A stretch of 64,000 nucleotides of DNA from an uncultured Bacteroidota bacterium. Its GTDB lineage: Bacteria > Bacteroidota > Bacteroidia > Flavobacteriales > Flavobacteriaceae. The position numbers and the translations under genes are program-made. The DNA is taken from positions 1 to 64,000 of the forward strand of contig CACKQW010000006.1 of assembly GCA_902602415.1 (NCBI GenBank), given 5' to 3'. Each line of letters begins with the position of its first letter. Position 1 is the first letter of the stretch. The notes under the pieces are model-generated. The model did not search any database. It saw nothing but the letters and a program-made list of their open reading frames with translations, and was not told the DNA's origin. This document shows positions 10,737-20,640 of the stretch, in pieces.

Positions 10737-12312
10737 TTTTACTTTGAAAAAAGAATTTAGAAAAAAAGTTGTTGCGCTGGTTTTATTTGGGGGTTTTTTT
10801 CTTCCTATTGGTTTCCTAATTCTTAAATCTTTCTTTTATGGAACTGATTCTTTAAATTATATTTTAGAGAACCTTTTGTTTGAATATTCAATTAACACGC
10901 TAAAGTTAATTCTCATCACTTGTATTTTTTCCATAATATTTGGTGTTTTTCCTGCTTGGTATGTAAGTAATTATAAATTTTTTGGAAGGAGTATAATTGA
11001 TTTACTGCTTCTTTTACCTCTTGCAGTACCAACATATATCATGGCATTTTCATACAGTGAAATTTTAAGTTTTACTGGACCATTTAAAATTACTGTAGAT
11101 TTAATTCAGCCTGAGATACTGGGAATTTTATTATCCTTTTCGTTGTTCCCATACATTTATTCTGCCTCAAGAATTTCATTTTCACTATTGGGGGAAAGAT
11201 ATCAAGAAATCTCTAAAAATTTAGGAATTAACAAAACAAAATATTTTTTTACTGTTGTTATTCCCCTTTCTAAACCAGCTTTATTTTCCGGGCTATTTTT
11301 AGTGATTATGGAAGTTTTAAATGAGTATGGTGCCGTTAAATATTTTGGAGTAAATACTTATACCATTGGAATTTTTAGAGCGTGGAACTCAATGAACGAT
11401 ACTGGCGCAGCAATTCAATTATCATCTATACTTTTATTTATTGTTTCTTTTTTATTTTTTCTAGAAAAATCATTTAATAAAAACAAAAGGTTTTCATCTG
11501 CTAAAAATAGTTCAGTCAATAAGTTAATGAAGACAAAAATTTTAAAAAAAATATTAATTTATATTTTCTGTTTGACACCCATTATTTTTGCATTTATTAT
11601 TCCGGTTGTTTTCAACTTAGTTAATTTAATTGATGATTTTCAATCGATAGAATTTTTAAATCTTTTTCGTTTAACCATTAATTCAATTTCAGTTTCTTTG
11701 TTTACCTCAATTTTTGTTGTTTTGATTTCAATCTTATTTTTATATGGTGAAAGACAATCGAAGTCAAGGCTATATTATTATATAAATGAGTTTATTTCGC
11801 TTGGTTATTCAATTCCTGGTGCAGTTGTTGCATTATCAATAATAATTTTCTTTACATCTATTGATTCCAATCTTGCAAAAATTTCAATACTTGGTGGCTT
11901 TTTAGTTTACTTGTTTATGCTTATTTATGCTTACATCATTAGATTCATGGCTGTTGGAAAAACTACCCTAAAGGCTGGTTTTGATAAATTACCTAATTCC
12001 TATGATAATACAGCCAAAGTTTTAGGTCTTTCAGATTTCAATTTCTTTAAAAAGGTATTATTTCCACTGAATAAATTACCGTTACTATCTGCTTTAATAT
12101 TAGTATTTATTGATATCATGAAGGAATTACCAATCACCCTAATTTTAAGACCTTTTAATTTTGATACATTAGCTACACAAACTTTTGAATTTGCGGTTGA
12201 TGAAATGATTCCAAAGTCAGCAATATATTCATTATCAATAATACTTATTTGTAGTTTATTATTAGTTTTATTTAAGAAATTATTAGATCGTTTACATGTT
12301 TCTGGAGATTAA
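10699..12312 (+). CDS. iron ABC transporter permease (FbpB-like)
   Basis: Two-lobe BPD permease with EAA-like loops (EISKNLGINKTKYFFTVVIPLSKPALFSG; NTAKVLGLSDFNFFKKVLFPLNKLPLLSA). The true start may be a TTG near 10742. Confidence 0.9.
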   Translation: MLLKYLITQGGNNFTLKKEFRKKVVALVLFGGFFLPIGFLILKSFFYGTDSLNYILENLLFEYSINTLKLILITCIFSIIFGVFPAWYVSNYKFFGRSIIDLLLLLPLAVPTYIMAFSYSEILSFTGPFKITVDLIQPEILGILLSFSLFPYIYSASRISFSLLGERYQEISKNLGINKTKYFFTVVIPLSKPALFSGLFLVIMEVLNEYGAVKYFGVNTYTIGIFRAWNSMNDTGAAIQLSSILLFIVSFLFFLEKSFNKNKRFSSAKNSSVNKLMKTKILKKILIYIFCLTPIIFAFIIPVVFNLVNLIDDFQSIEFLNLFRLTINSISVSLFTSIFVVLISILFLYGERQSKSRLYYYINEFISLGYSIPGAVVALSIIIFFTSIDSNLAKISILGGFLVYLFMLIYAYIIRFMAVGKTTLKAGFDKLPNSYDNTAKVLGLSDFNFFKKVLFPLNKLPLLSALILVFIDIMKELPITLILRPFNFDTLATQTFEFAVDEMIPKSAIYSLSIILICSLLLVLFKKLLDRLHVSGD

Positions 12313-13237
12313 AAATTTAGTAAAGTCATACGAAAATGGATATAACATCCTCAATGGGCTAACCTTTTCTTTAAAAAAAGGGGAAGTTTTGTCTTTTATT
12401 GGTAATAGTGGATCTGGAAAATCAACTTTTCTTAAGTGTTTGGCAGGTCTTGAAGAAATCAATTCAGGAAAAATTAGTTTGAATGGTTTAACAATTGAGG
12501 ATGATAATTATTCATTACCAGTTAATAAGCGAAAGATTGGTTATGTTTTTCAGGATTACACTTTATTTCCACATCTAAATGTCAAACAGAATATTTGTTT
12601 TAATTTGGAGAAAAAATTTTCAAAAAATTTTGAGTCGATAGTTTCATTATGTAAATTGAAGCATCTGTTGAAAAGATATCCGCACGAAATTTCTGGTGGT
12701 GAGCAGCAAAGGGTTTGCATTGCAAGGTCATTGGTAAGGGAACCAGATTTAATATTACTTGATGAGCCTTTTAGCAATCTTGATACAAGCATTAAAGAAG
12801 TGATCAGTAACGAGCTTCAAAATATTATAAAAAAGTCAAAAATCACTACAATTCTTGTAACACACGATATTCATGATGCTCTTCATATTTCCGATAAGAT
12901 TATTGTTTTTAGTGATGGAATTATTCAACAATTTGCAAAACCTGAGATTTTGTATTCAAATCCGGTTAATGAATATTGCGCATCAGTTTTGGGTATCGTC
13001 AATAATCTACTTATTGATAGAAAGAAATATATACTGCGAGCAGAGCACATTAAAATTGTTGAGAAATCCAAAAATACTTTAGTTGTAGATAAATGTATTT
13101 TTTTGGGGAAAGAATATAAAATTTTAGGAGTTACTAATTTGAATAATCAAAAGATTTGTTTGTTTTCAAAACAAAAGATTAAAGCTGGAAGCGTAATTAA
13201 TTTTGAATTTTCCGCGGAGAATCTTATTTGTATATAA
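12296..13237 (+). CDS. ABC transporter ATP-binding protein (FbpC-like)
   Basis: Walker A GNSGSGKST, signature SGGEQQR, Walker B LILLDEPFSNLD; 17-bp overlap with the permease gene. Confidence 0.93.
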   Translation: MFLEIKNLVKSYENGYNILNGLTFSLKKGEVLSFIGNSGSGKSTFLKCLAGLEEINSGKISLNGLTIEDDNYSLPVNKRKIGYVFQDYTLFPHLNVKQNICFNLEKKFSKNFESIVSLCKLKHLLKRYPHEISGGEQQRVCIARSLVREPDLILLDEPFSNLDTSIKEVISNELQNIIKKSKITTILVTHDIHDALHISDKIIVFSDGIIQQFAKPEILYSNPVNEYCASVLGIVNNLLIDRKKYILRAEHIKIVEKSKNTLVVDKCIFLGKEYKILGVTNLNNQKICLFSKQKIKAGSVINFEFSAENLICI

Positions 13238-13272
13238 TAAAATAGCCAACAAAAGTTGGCTATTTTATTATA
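13233..13272. terminator. bidirectional intrinsic terminator, 18-bp perfect stem with AAAA loop
   Basis: TATAATAAAATAGCCAAC-AAAA-GTTGGCTATTTTATTATA between convergent ABC and HmuY genes. Confidence 0.9.
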
Positions 13273-13278
13273 GAAATT

Positions 13279-13908
13279 TTATTCAAAGTTGGTTACTCCA
13301 TCATTTGGTTGATACACATAATTAAATGTATAATATCTACTTTCATCTACACCGTATTGAGGTGTCTCAGGAGCGCCTTGATAATAACTAACTATTTCCA
13401 TCTTAGCATATTTACCATCTCTTGTTTTAAATACTAAGATTTTTCCTGGGGTTGGAGAGATTATATAAGTTGGAGGTCCTGAATATGTATACCATCCATT
13501 ACCACTTCCAGTCGGAATTGCTAGTCCTTCTGCTGAGTCCTGAACAAATAACGCAGTATCAACATCGATTACTTCTTGCATCAATCCATTAAAGATGTAT
13601 GCTCCACCTTCACCAGTTCTTTCCGGTTCTCCATCCATTCCCATCGATGCACCACCATTTACAATAATCGTTGTTCCTCGGAAACCTACATCCCAATCTG
13701 TTTCACTGTCTGTCTGTAATCCACTTTGGAAATCAAACTTTGCAAATTCACCTGAAATTGGGGCACCTTGACCACCTTCTTGAGGCGCATGTATATCTAA
13801 TACGGTTTCAGAAACTACACTTTGCATCACAGAGGAATTGTCATCATCATCGCAACTTAGTATCCCAACAGTCATTAATAATAGGGTTAAAAATTTAATT
13901 GTTTTCAT
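13279..13908 (-). CDS. HmuY-like heme-binding lipoprotein
   Basis: Lipoprotein signal (LLLMTVGILSC); FAKFDFQSGLQTDSETDWDVGFRGTTIIVNGG typical of the HmuY family; next to a TonB receptor. Confidence 0.82.
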   Translation of the reverse strand: MKTIKFLTLLLMTVGILSCDDDDNSSVMQSVVSETVLDIHAPQEGGQGAPISGEFAKFDFQSGLQTDSETDWDVGFRGTTIIVNGGASMGMDGEPERTGEGGAYIFNGLMQEVIDVDTALFVQDSAEGLAIPTGSGNGWYTYSGPPTYIISPTPGKILVFKTRDGKYAKMEIVSYYQGAPETPQYGVDESRYYTFNYVYQPNDGVTNFE

Positions 13909-13925
13909 ATTTAATTGTTTTTGGT

Positions 13926-16001
13926 TTATAATTGATTAAGGTTATATTTAAGTTTAAAATAGTAGATTCTACCACTTAGGCTAGAAATGTTTTGAACATC
14001 CTTATAGTTCAAAATATTTTCAATTCCTGCAGTTATATCAATTTTGTCAAATTTTTTTATTAAGGTTGTATTCGCTGTGAAGTATCCATCAACAAACTGG
14101 TCATATTTATCAAGATAATTATTTGAATTTGTATCAAATAAACCATATTTACTTCTATAAATAATTCTTAGACTAGAGCTTAAACGTTTTTTAGGATTTT
14201 TGTAGTTTATTTTAAAACTTCCCATGTGTCTTGATCTGTTGTAAAGGCCGAAATAATCAGATTTTTTTAGTCTGAATGCATCAGACTGAGGGGTTAATCT
14301 TGCAAAAACTTCACCATTTTCAAATGCTTTTTGAGCATCTAAATCATAAGCATATAAAAGTTGATAACCCAAAAGAATTGATAAATCTTTGTTTATTTCA
14401 TAATCAGAATTAAGTTCAAGGCCATAAGTGGAAACACGATTAATATTGTAGTAAGAAAAAATATTCTGACCATTAGTTTTATTAGCAATTACCTGAACAT
14501 CAATAAGATTCTGCGTTGAATTATTAAAAACATTTAAGTTGATATCAGTTTTTGAATTTAATTGATAATCAATGCCAAGATTTAAACTAAATGAGCTCTC
14601 AGCTTTTAATTTATCATTGAAATTGTCAAGAGAAACAATAATATTTGAAATTTGTCCCTCATTGATTAGTTGATTTATCACATCTTGCACTACATTAAAC
14701 CCAATTACGGAATACCCTTGCGTAGAATTAGTAAAATTAAAATACAGTTGTCTAAATTCTGGTGCTTTAAATCCATATCCGGAGGAAAATTTTAAGGATA
14801 AATCCTTGTTGAATTTGTAAATGCCAGAAAACTTTGGGCTTAGCTGTGAGTTATATTCTTCGGTGTTGTCAAATCTACTTCCAATTATCAGATTAATCTT
14901 TTCACTAGGATTAAAATCATATTGAAAATATGTAAAAATCGAATTTTGACTAGGTTTTATATCAAAATACGTCCTGTTTAAAGATTCTTTTTTGTTTCCT
15001 AGACCAACTACAATAGTATTATTTTTCTTGGTTCTAAATTCAGATTTTAGTTCAGGTTTGAATATGATTTGATCAAAAAAACTTTCGCTGTGTAAATTTC
15101 CGTTTTCATCATTTAGATATTCATCTGCAAAGTAATTTGAGAAGTAGATATCTAATCTTGTATTAATATTTTCTATTTGATGAACTAAACTTAAATTTAT
15201 ATTCTCTTCATCAATGTAGCTTTCCCCACTTAATGAACTAGAAGCGATATTTTCTATGGTCTGAGTAAAGTTTCTGAAATTAAACTTAATTTCAAATTTA
15301 TCATTGATAAGATAGCTCAATTTCAATTGAGTAGTTGAATTTTCAAATTTATTTACAGTTCTAAGAAAATCACTTGCATCAAGATCATAACCATCACTAG
15401 AAAAATGGTTGTAAAATAATGAACTCTTAAATTTATCATTACCAAAATTTAAATTAATATTATTATCAATGGTTTTGTGTGTTTTGATGGATGATGATAT
15501 AGAACCAGTAAAGCCATAACCAGGATCTTTGGTAATGATATTAATTACACCGGCTAACGCCTCATTTCCATAAAGGCTAGAGGATGCTCCTCTAACAATT
15601 TCTATTTGCTGTATATTTCCTACGGAAATTCTATCCAAGTCTAATGTTCCAGCAGATCTTCCTACGATGGGTTGGTTATCAATTAAAATTAATGTGTATT
15701 GAGAATCTAATCCTTGCATTTGAATTCCTTTAACACCACCAAAATCATCAACAGTAATTAATCCTAGCTCTTCATTAATTATTTCACTAAGTCTATTTGC
15801 ATTGGTATTTTGTATTTGATCACTTGTGATGATAGATGCATTTAAGGGAAGTGAAGACAGTACTCTTTTGGTTTTTGTAGCAGTAATCATTACTTCATCC
15901 AACTTATTTTCAATGGAGTCAAATGCAGTGTTATTTGGTGTAGTAACATTTGTAAACAGAAAAACAAAAATTATAAAAAAATGAAGGTTATATTTTTCCA
16001 A
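13926..16001 (-). CDS. TonB-dependent outer-membrane receptor (HmuR-like)
   Basis: Plug domain (LDEVMITATKTKRVLSSLPLNASIITSDQIQ, VRGASSSLYGNEALAGVINIITK) and a beta-barrel. Confidence 0.9.
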   Translation of the reverse strand: MEKYNLHFFIIFVFLFTNVTTPNNTAFDSIENKLDEVMITATKTKRVLSSLPLNASIITSDQIQNTNANRLSEIINEELGLITVDDFGGVKGIQMQGLDSQYTLILIDNQPIVGRSAGTLDLDRISVGNIQQIEIVRGASSSLYGNEALAGVINIITKDPGYGFTGSISSSIKTHKTIDNNINLNFGNDKFKSSLFYNHFSSDGYDLDASDFLRTVNKFENSTTQLKLSYLINDKFEIKFNFRNFTQTIENIASSSLSGESYIDEENINLSLVHQIENINTRLDIYFSNYFADEYLNDENGNLHSESFFDQIIFKPELKSEFRTKKNNTIVVGLGNKKESLNRTYFDIKPSQNSIFTYFQYDFNPSEKINLIIGSRFDNTEEYNSQLSPKFSGIYKFNKDLSLKFSSGYGFKAPEFRQLYFNFTNSTQGYSVIGFNVVQDVINQLINEGQISNIIVSLDNFNDKLKAESSFSLNLGIDYQLNSKTDINLNVFNNSTQNLIDVQVIANKTNGQNIFSYYNINRVSTYGLELNSDYEINKDLSILLGYQLLYAYDLDAQKAFENGEVFARLTPQSDAFRLKKSDYFGLYNRSRHMGSFKINYKNPKKRLSSSLRIIYRSKYGLFDTNSNNYLDKYDQFVDGYFTANTTLIKKFDKIDITAGIENILNYKDVQNISSLSGRIYYFKLKYNLNQL

Positions 16002-16016
16002 AAATTAAAATTTTTG

Positions 16017-16024
16017 CAAAGATA
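16017..16024 (-). promoter_or_regulatory. Bacteroidota -7 element (TATCTTTG) for the TonB receptor/HmuY unit
   Basis: Minus-strand TATCTTTG, 15 nt upstream of the ATG. Confidence 0.5.
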
Positions 16025-16183
16025 TATTGAGAATTCAATTAAATAATAACGATAAAAGTTTATTAATGAACATAGAAGTTCCTTCTTATAATAAAAAAAT
16101 TAAAAATTAAATAACGGTAAAAGTTTGACTTTGTATATTAATTTTGGGAACAGTATTTGATCTGTGTATAAAATATCGTTTCA

Positions 16184-16574
16184 GATGAAAAAAATTATTA
16201 TCGTTTTTGACGGGTATTGCATTTTGTGTAGTGATTGTGTTTTGTGGATTTATAAAAAAAATAAACTTAAAAATATTTTTTATACTCATTTTGAAAGTGA
16301 TTTTATAAAAAATAATTACCCAAATCTTAAACTTGAAAATACTGTTTATCTTGTTGATGAAAATGAGAATTTTTTGAAAATGTCAAAAGCAATCAAGTAT
16401 TGTACAAATTTTATTGAAATGAATTTCATTTTAAAATTCTTTATTAAAATTACTCCAGCCTTTATACTTGATATAATTTATCGCTTGATAGCGCGATGTA
16501 GATATGTTATGTTTGGAAAAAAAAGTATCTGCTCATTTCCTGATGGATTACATACTAAACAAATATTAAAATAG
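16184..16574 (+). CDS. DCC-family thiol-disulfide oxidoreductase (DUF393)
   Basis: MKKIIIVFDGYCILCSDCVLWIYKKN: DxxCxxC motif at the N-terminus. Confidence 0.82.
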
Positions 16575-16592
16575 TTATTTTTGATTAAGTCC

Positions 16593-17444
16593 TTACTCTT
16601 TAACAAGCAAAATATAATATCCATCATAAGGATCAGTAAGTCCAGTTAAAACTCCTGCTGAATTACCAAATACTTCCACTCGAGGTTGTGATTCATCTGA
16701 ATTTGCCCAAATAATTACTTGTTCCCCTATACCATAAAAATTCCCATTAGCACCCTCCCTGAAACCTGAAGCTTTTAATGACAAACCACTGCTATTTGTA
16801 GCTAACCCTTGTAGTGAAGAGCCAGCACTATCATTATACCACCCAGGCATCGTATGATCCCAAAAATCATACGGATCATATACATATTTTATTTTTCCAC
16901 CAGCAACCCCCTGTCCACCCAAACATTCAATGATATTATCCCAATCATTTACAGTTGCTATTCTCCATCCATCGGGTGCAATACCTCTGTCGTCCTCCAC
17001 AACAAACCAATTGTACATAAATCCAATATTATTATATGGGTTTCCAGTATTGGGGTAATAGGACATAGCAGCATTTGATAATGCCGACCACTCTCCAGCA
17101 TCTTGAACGATTGGAATTTCATCTCCGTTATTAAAATGAGTTGACCTCAAAAAGTCAATAGTCCATTGATTTCCATCACACATGACAATTGTTCTATATT
17201 TTTGTCCATCATAGTTATTGTGCATTACACCAGTTAATCCGATGTTTTTTGGATCAAGAGAATTAGAAATTTCATTTTGTAAAAATTCTAAATTTACAGC
17301 ATCTGTTGCATCAGTTGGCTCGGCAACATTTTTAATCTGATTATTTTCAGCGCTAACTGTTCCATTTAAAAGAATGTCAGCCGATTGTGAATAAGAATAG
17401 CTAATTGATAGAATTGTCAGTAGGTATAAAGTATATTTTTTCAC
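16593..17444 (-). CDS. secreted protein with Fibrobacter succinogenes major paralogous (FISUMP) domain
   Basis: FMYNWFVVEDDRGIAPDGWRIATVNDWDNIIECLGG; ...SGLSLKASGFREGANGNFYGIGEQVIIWANSDE. Confidence 0.8.
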   Translation of the reverse strand: MKKYTLYLLTILSISYSYSQSADILLNGTVSAENNQIKNVAEPTDATDAVNLEFLQNEISNSLDPKNIGLTGVMHNNYDGQKYRTIVMCDGNQWTIDFLRSTHFNNGDEIPIVQDAGEWSALSNAAMSYYPNTGNPYNNIGFMYNWFVVEDDRGIAPDGWRIATVNDWDNIIECLGGQGVAGGKIKYVYDPYDFWDHTMPGWYNDSAGSSLQGLATNSSGLSLKASGFREGANGNFYGIGEQVIIWANSDESQPRVEVFGNSAGVLTGLTDPYDGYYILLVKE

Positions 17445-17499
17445 TAGAATTTATTTTAAATAAATATATAAAAAAAAGGGGGAAGTCATAATTAAAAAG

Positions 17500-17572
17500 T
17501 GACCTGGCTGGGGCTCGAACCCAGGACCCTCTCCTTAAAAGGGAGATGCTCTACCAACTGAGCTACCAGGTC
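17500..17572 (-). tRNA. tRNA-Lys (TTT)
   Basis: Minus strand GACCTGGTAGCTCAGTTGGTAGAGCATCTCCCTTTTAAGGAGAGGGTCCTGGGTTCGAGCCCCAGCCAGGTCA; full cloverleaf. Confidence 0.96.
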
Positions 17573-17595
17573 AAATTTAATTACTTTAGAGGGTG

Positions 17596-17603
17596 CAAAT
17601 ATA
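17596..17603 (-). promoter_or_regulatory. Bacteroidota -7 element (TATATTTG) for tRNA-Lys
   Basis: TATATTTG 23 nt upstream of the tRNA 5' end. Confidence 0.55.
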
Positions 17604-17656
17604 AAATGTTTAATTTATATTACAATGCTTTTGATTAATAAACTGACAATAATATT

Positions 17657-18172
17657 ATGAATATTATTTTGACCGGATATATGGGTTGTGGTAAAACTGA
17701 AATAGGCTCTAGGCTTTCTCAAAAATTAGCCATGAAATTTATTGATCTTGATCTATATATTGAAAAAAAAGAAGATTCTTCTATTACTAAAATATTTGAT
17801 AAAAAGGGCGACATTTATTTCCGAAAAATAGAATCAAAATATTTACATGAAATTATAAAAAAAGATAATATCATTTTATCACTTGGAGGAGGTACACCTT
17901 GTTATCACGAAAATCATAAAATTTTTAATAATGACAATAATATTAGTTTTTACCTAAAATACTCTAGAAAAAATTTATCAAAAAGATTATTTGCAATAAA
18001 AAAAAATAGACCATTAATTTCACAATTTAAAACCGAAGAAAAGTTGCTTGAGTATATTTCAAAACATTTATTTGAAAGAGAATTGTATTATTCTATGGCA
18101 AAAAACACTTTAAGCTGTGATGATAAATCTATTGATCAGTTATGTGACCAGATTATAGAAACATTAGAATAA
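17657..18172 (+). CDS. aroK: shikimate kinase
   Basis: P-loop GYMGCGKTEIG, FRKIESKYLHEI, LSLGGGTPC. Confidence 0.92.
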   Translation: MNIILTGYMGCGKTEIGSRLSQKLAMKFIDLDLYIEKKEDSSITKIFDKKGDIYFRKIESKYLHEIIKKDNIILSLGGGTPCYHENHKIFNNDNNISFYLKYSRKNLSKRLFAIKKNRPLISQFKTEEKLLEYISKHLFERELYYSMAKNTLSCDDKSIDQLCDQIIETLE

Positions 18173-18661
18173 AAATGCTTCAATTTCATCTTTTGTAAAA
18201 ACTACATCTACACGATTTTGCAATGATGTGGAAAGATTTATTCCTTTAAAATCGGCACTAATTGGAAATTTTTTATGACTTCTATTAACCAAAACAGCAG
18301 TTTTAATACTCTCAACTTGAATATCTAAAAAATGTTTGAGAGCATAGGTTAAAGTTTTTCCTGAGCTAAGAACATCATCAACAATAACTACTGATTCATC
18401 CTCACATTCATTTATATCAATTGATAATTGGATGTTTTCAGATGGATTTGATTTATTCATTTTCATAGTACAAAAAATTATATTTTTTTTTGAAATGCGA
18501 TTTAATTCTTCACAAATTATTTTAGCAAGTAATGCACCATTTTTTTCAATTCCGCAAATTATTACCTTTCTGCGATCCAGATTAGATTCTATAATTTGCA
18601 ACGAAATTCTTTTAATTTTATTTAAGATTTGAGTATTCTCAAGTATTTTCTTCTTTAGCAT
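18164..18661 (-). CDS. phosphoribosyltransferase family protein (PyrR-like)
   Basis: PRPP motif SVVIVDDVLSSGKTL; C-terminal region PRTase-like. Confidence 0.82.
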   Translation of the reverse strand: MLKKKILENTQILNKIKRISLQIIESNLDRRKVIICGIEKNGALLAKIICEELNRISKKNIIFCTMKMNKSNPSENIQLSIDINECEDESVVIVDDVLSSGKTLTYALKHFLDIQVESIKTAVLVNRSHKKFPISADFKGINLSTSLQNRVDVVFTKDEIEAFLF

Positions 18662-18710
18662 TCTAGAAATAGTATATTAATTGTATTTTTGTCTAGCAAA
18701 ATTAATTATT

Positions 18711-19682
18711 GTGGGTATTAAAATACGTTTTTTTTTAATTTCAATTTTAATAATTAGTCTTTCGTGCAGAAAAGATGACGACAATCCAATAGCTATCGAA
18801 GAAGCTGATCGAACTGAACAGCAAGTTATTGATAATGATTCTTTGTTAGGATACTTTAGTACACATTACGTTAATAATGCAATTATAAATAACCAATTTA
18901 TTTCTTTAGATGAAATAATAATAACTCCCTTACCTGAGGATGGTGTGTTGCCAAATTCTGAGCAAAATTCTCTTTTAATTGATCTTATAGAGACATATTC
19001 AACTACATATTTAGAAACAGATTATGAATTTTATATCCTACGAATTAATCAAGGTGGGGGAGATACCTCTCCAAATTTTTGCGATAGTGTAAGAGTTTCA
19101 TATGAGGGGAATCTTATGGATGGCAATACATTTGATTCTTCTATTAATCCGACAGATTTTGATTTAATTGCTACTATTTCTGGTTGGGGAAAAGTAATTT
19201 CACAATTTAATAATGCAGAGAGTTTCAATATTAATGATGACGGAACGGTTTCTTATATTAACCCAGGTATAGGAGTAATGTTTTTACCATCTGGTTTAGC
19301 TTATTTTTCATCATCTGCAGGATCTGTGCCTGTATACTCAAATCTAATATTTAAGTTTAAATTGTTTCAATCAGAAGTTAATGATCATGATAATGATAAT
19401 GTTCCAACATTTCTTGAAGATCTAGATGGTGATTTAAATTTGACAAATGATAATTCTGACGATGATCCTATAAATAATTTTCTTGATTCAGATGATGATA
19501 ATGACGGAACTCTAACTATTGATGAAGATTTGGAGCCTGATTCTGATCTGACAGTTGATAGAGATGGTGATGGAGATCCTACCAATGATATTGGCGATGG
19601 AGATCCAACTAATGATGATACGGATGGCGATGGTGTTCCAAACTATCTTGATTCAGATGATACAGCATCCAGATTAGATTAG
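18711..19682 (+). CDS. FKBP-type peptidyl-prolyl isomerase lipoprotein with C-terminal thrombospondin type-3-like Asp-rich repeats
   Basis: Lipobox LIISLSC; FKBP core (CDSVRVSYEGNLMDGNTFDSS...GWGKVISQF...FLPSGLAYFSS); C-terminal DNDNVPTFLEDLDGD...DTDGDGVPNYLDSDD. Start codon (GTG 18711) uncertain. Confidence 0.82.
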   Translation: MGIKIRFFLISILIISLSCRKDDDNPIAIEEADRTEQQVIDNDSLLGYFSTHYVNNAIINNQFISLDEIIITPLPEDGVLPNSEQNSLLIDLIETYSTTYLETDYEFYILRINQGGGDTSPNFCDSVRVSYEGNLMDGNTFDSSINPTDFDLIATISGWGKVISQFNNAESFNINDDGTVSYINPGIGVMFLPSGLAYFSSSAGSVPVYSNLIFKFKLFQSEVNDHDNDNVPTFLEDLDGDLNLTNDNSDDDPINNFLDSDDDNDGTLTIDEDLEPDSDLTVDRDGDGDPTNDIGDGDPTNDDTDGDGVPNYLDSDDTASRLD

Positions 19683-19685
19683 ATA

Positions 19686-20639
19686 CTATTTTCTTCCGAT
19701 TACCAGCTTGCACTTTTCAACTATGGACTCAGAATCTAGTCCATACTTTTTCATTAGTTCAGCAGGTGTGCCTGATTCACCAAAAGTATCATTAGTAGCA
19801 ATGAATTCTTGAGGACTTGGTAGTTTTTTACATAGCACTCTTGAGATACTTTCTCCTAATCCACCAAGAAAATTGTGCTCTTCAGCTGAAACAATACACC
19901 CTGTTTTATTTACTGAATCAAGTAATGCTTTTTCATCCAGTGGTTTAATGGTGTGAAAATTTATAACTTCAGCGCTGATTCCTATTTTGTCAAGTGCTTT
20001 TAAAGCTTCTAAAGCTTCCCATACAAGATGGCCTGTTGCTGCAATTGTAACATCATTGCCTTCTCTTAAATTTATTGCTTTGCCAATTTCAAATTTTTGA
20101 TTTTCTGGCATAAATACAGGTATTTTTGGTCTTCCAAATCTCAAATAGACTGGTCCCTTATGATCCGCAATAGCCAAAGTTGCAGCTTTTGTTTGGTTGT
20201 AATCACAGGGATTAATAACAGTCATTCCTGGAAGCATTTTCATCATACCAATATCTTCTAAAATTTGATGGGTAGCACCATCTTCACCCAATGTAATCCC
20301 AGCATGAGAAGCACAAATTTTAACGTTTTTGTCAGAATATGCAATCGATTGTCTTATTTGATCATAAACTCTTCCAGTAGAAAAATTTGCAAATGTTCCA
20401 GTAAATGGGATTTTTCCTCCAATTGTCATTCCAGCAGCTATACCCATCATATTTGCTTCTGCTATTCCTACTTGGAAGAACCTGTTTGGGTGGTTTTTTT
20501 TAAATTCCCCCATTTTTAAAGATCCAGTGAGATCGGCACATAATGCGACTACATTTGGGTTCTTTTTACCTAACTCTGTTAATCCGTCCCCAAAACCACT
20601 TCTAGTATCTTTTTTTTCTGTATAAGTGTAGTATTTCAT
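19686..20639 (-). CDS. transketolase C-terminal subunit
   Basis: Pyr/C-terminal transketolase domains (VALCADLTGSLKM, FFQVGIAEANMMGIAAGMTIGG, EDGATHQ). Confidence 0.9.
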   Translation of the reverse strand: MKYYTYTEKKDTRSGFGDGLTELGKKNPNVVALCADLTGSLKMGEFKKNHPNRFFQVGIAEANMMGIAAGMTIGGKIPFTGTFANFSTGRVYDQIRQSIAYSDKNVKICASHAGITLGEDGATHQILEDIGMMKMLPGMTVINPCDYNQTKAATLAIADHKGPVYLRFGRPKIPVFMPENQKFEIGKAINLREGNDVTIAATGHLVWEALEALKALDKIGISAEVINFHTIKPLDEKALLDSVNKTGCIVSAEEHNFLGGLGESISRVLCKKLPSPQEFIATNDTFGESGTPAELMKKYGLDSESIVEKCKLVIGRK

Positions 20640-20640
20640 C

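Noticed and set aside
19385-19585. Ser-rich minus-strand ORF (66 aa)
   Set aside because: Reverse complement of the Asp-rich (GAT/GAC) repeat of the FKBP protein; low-complexity artefact.
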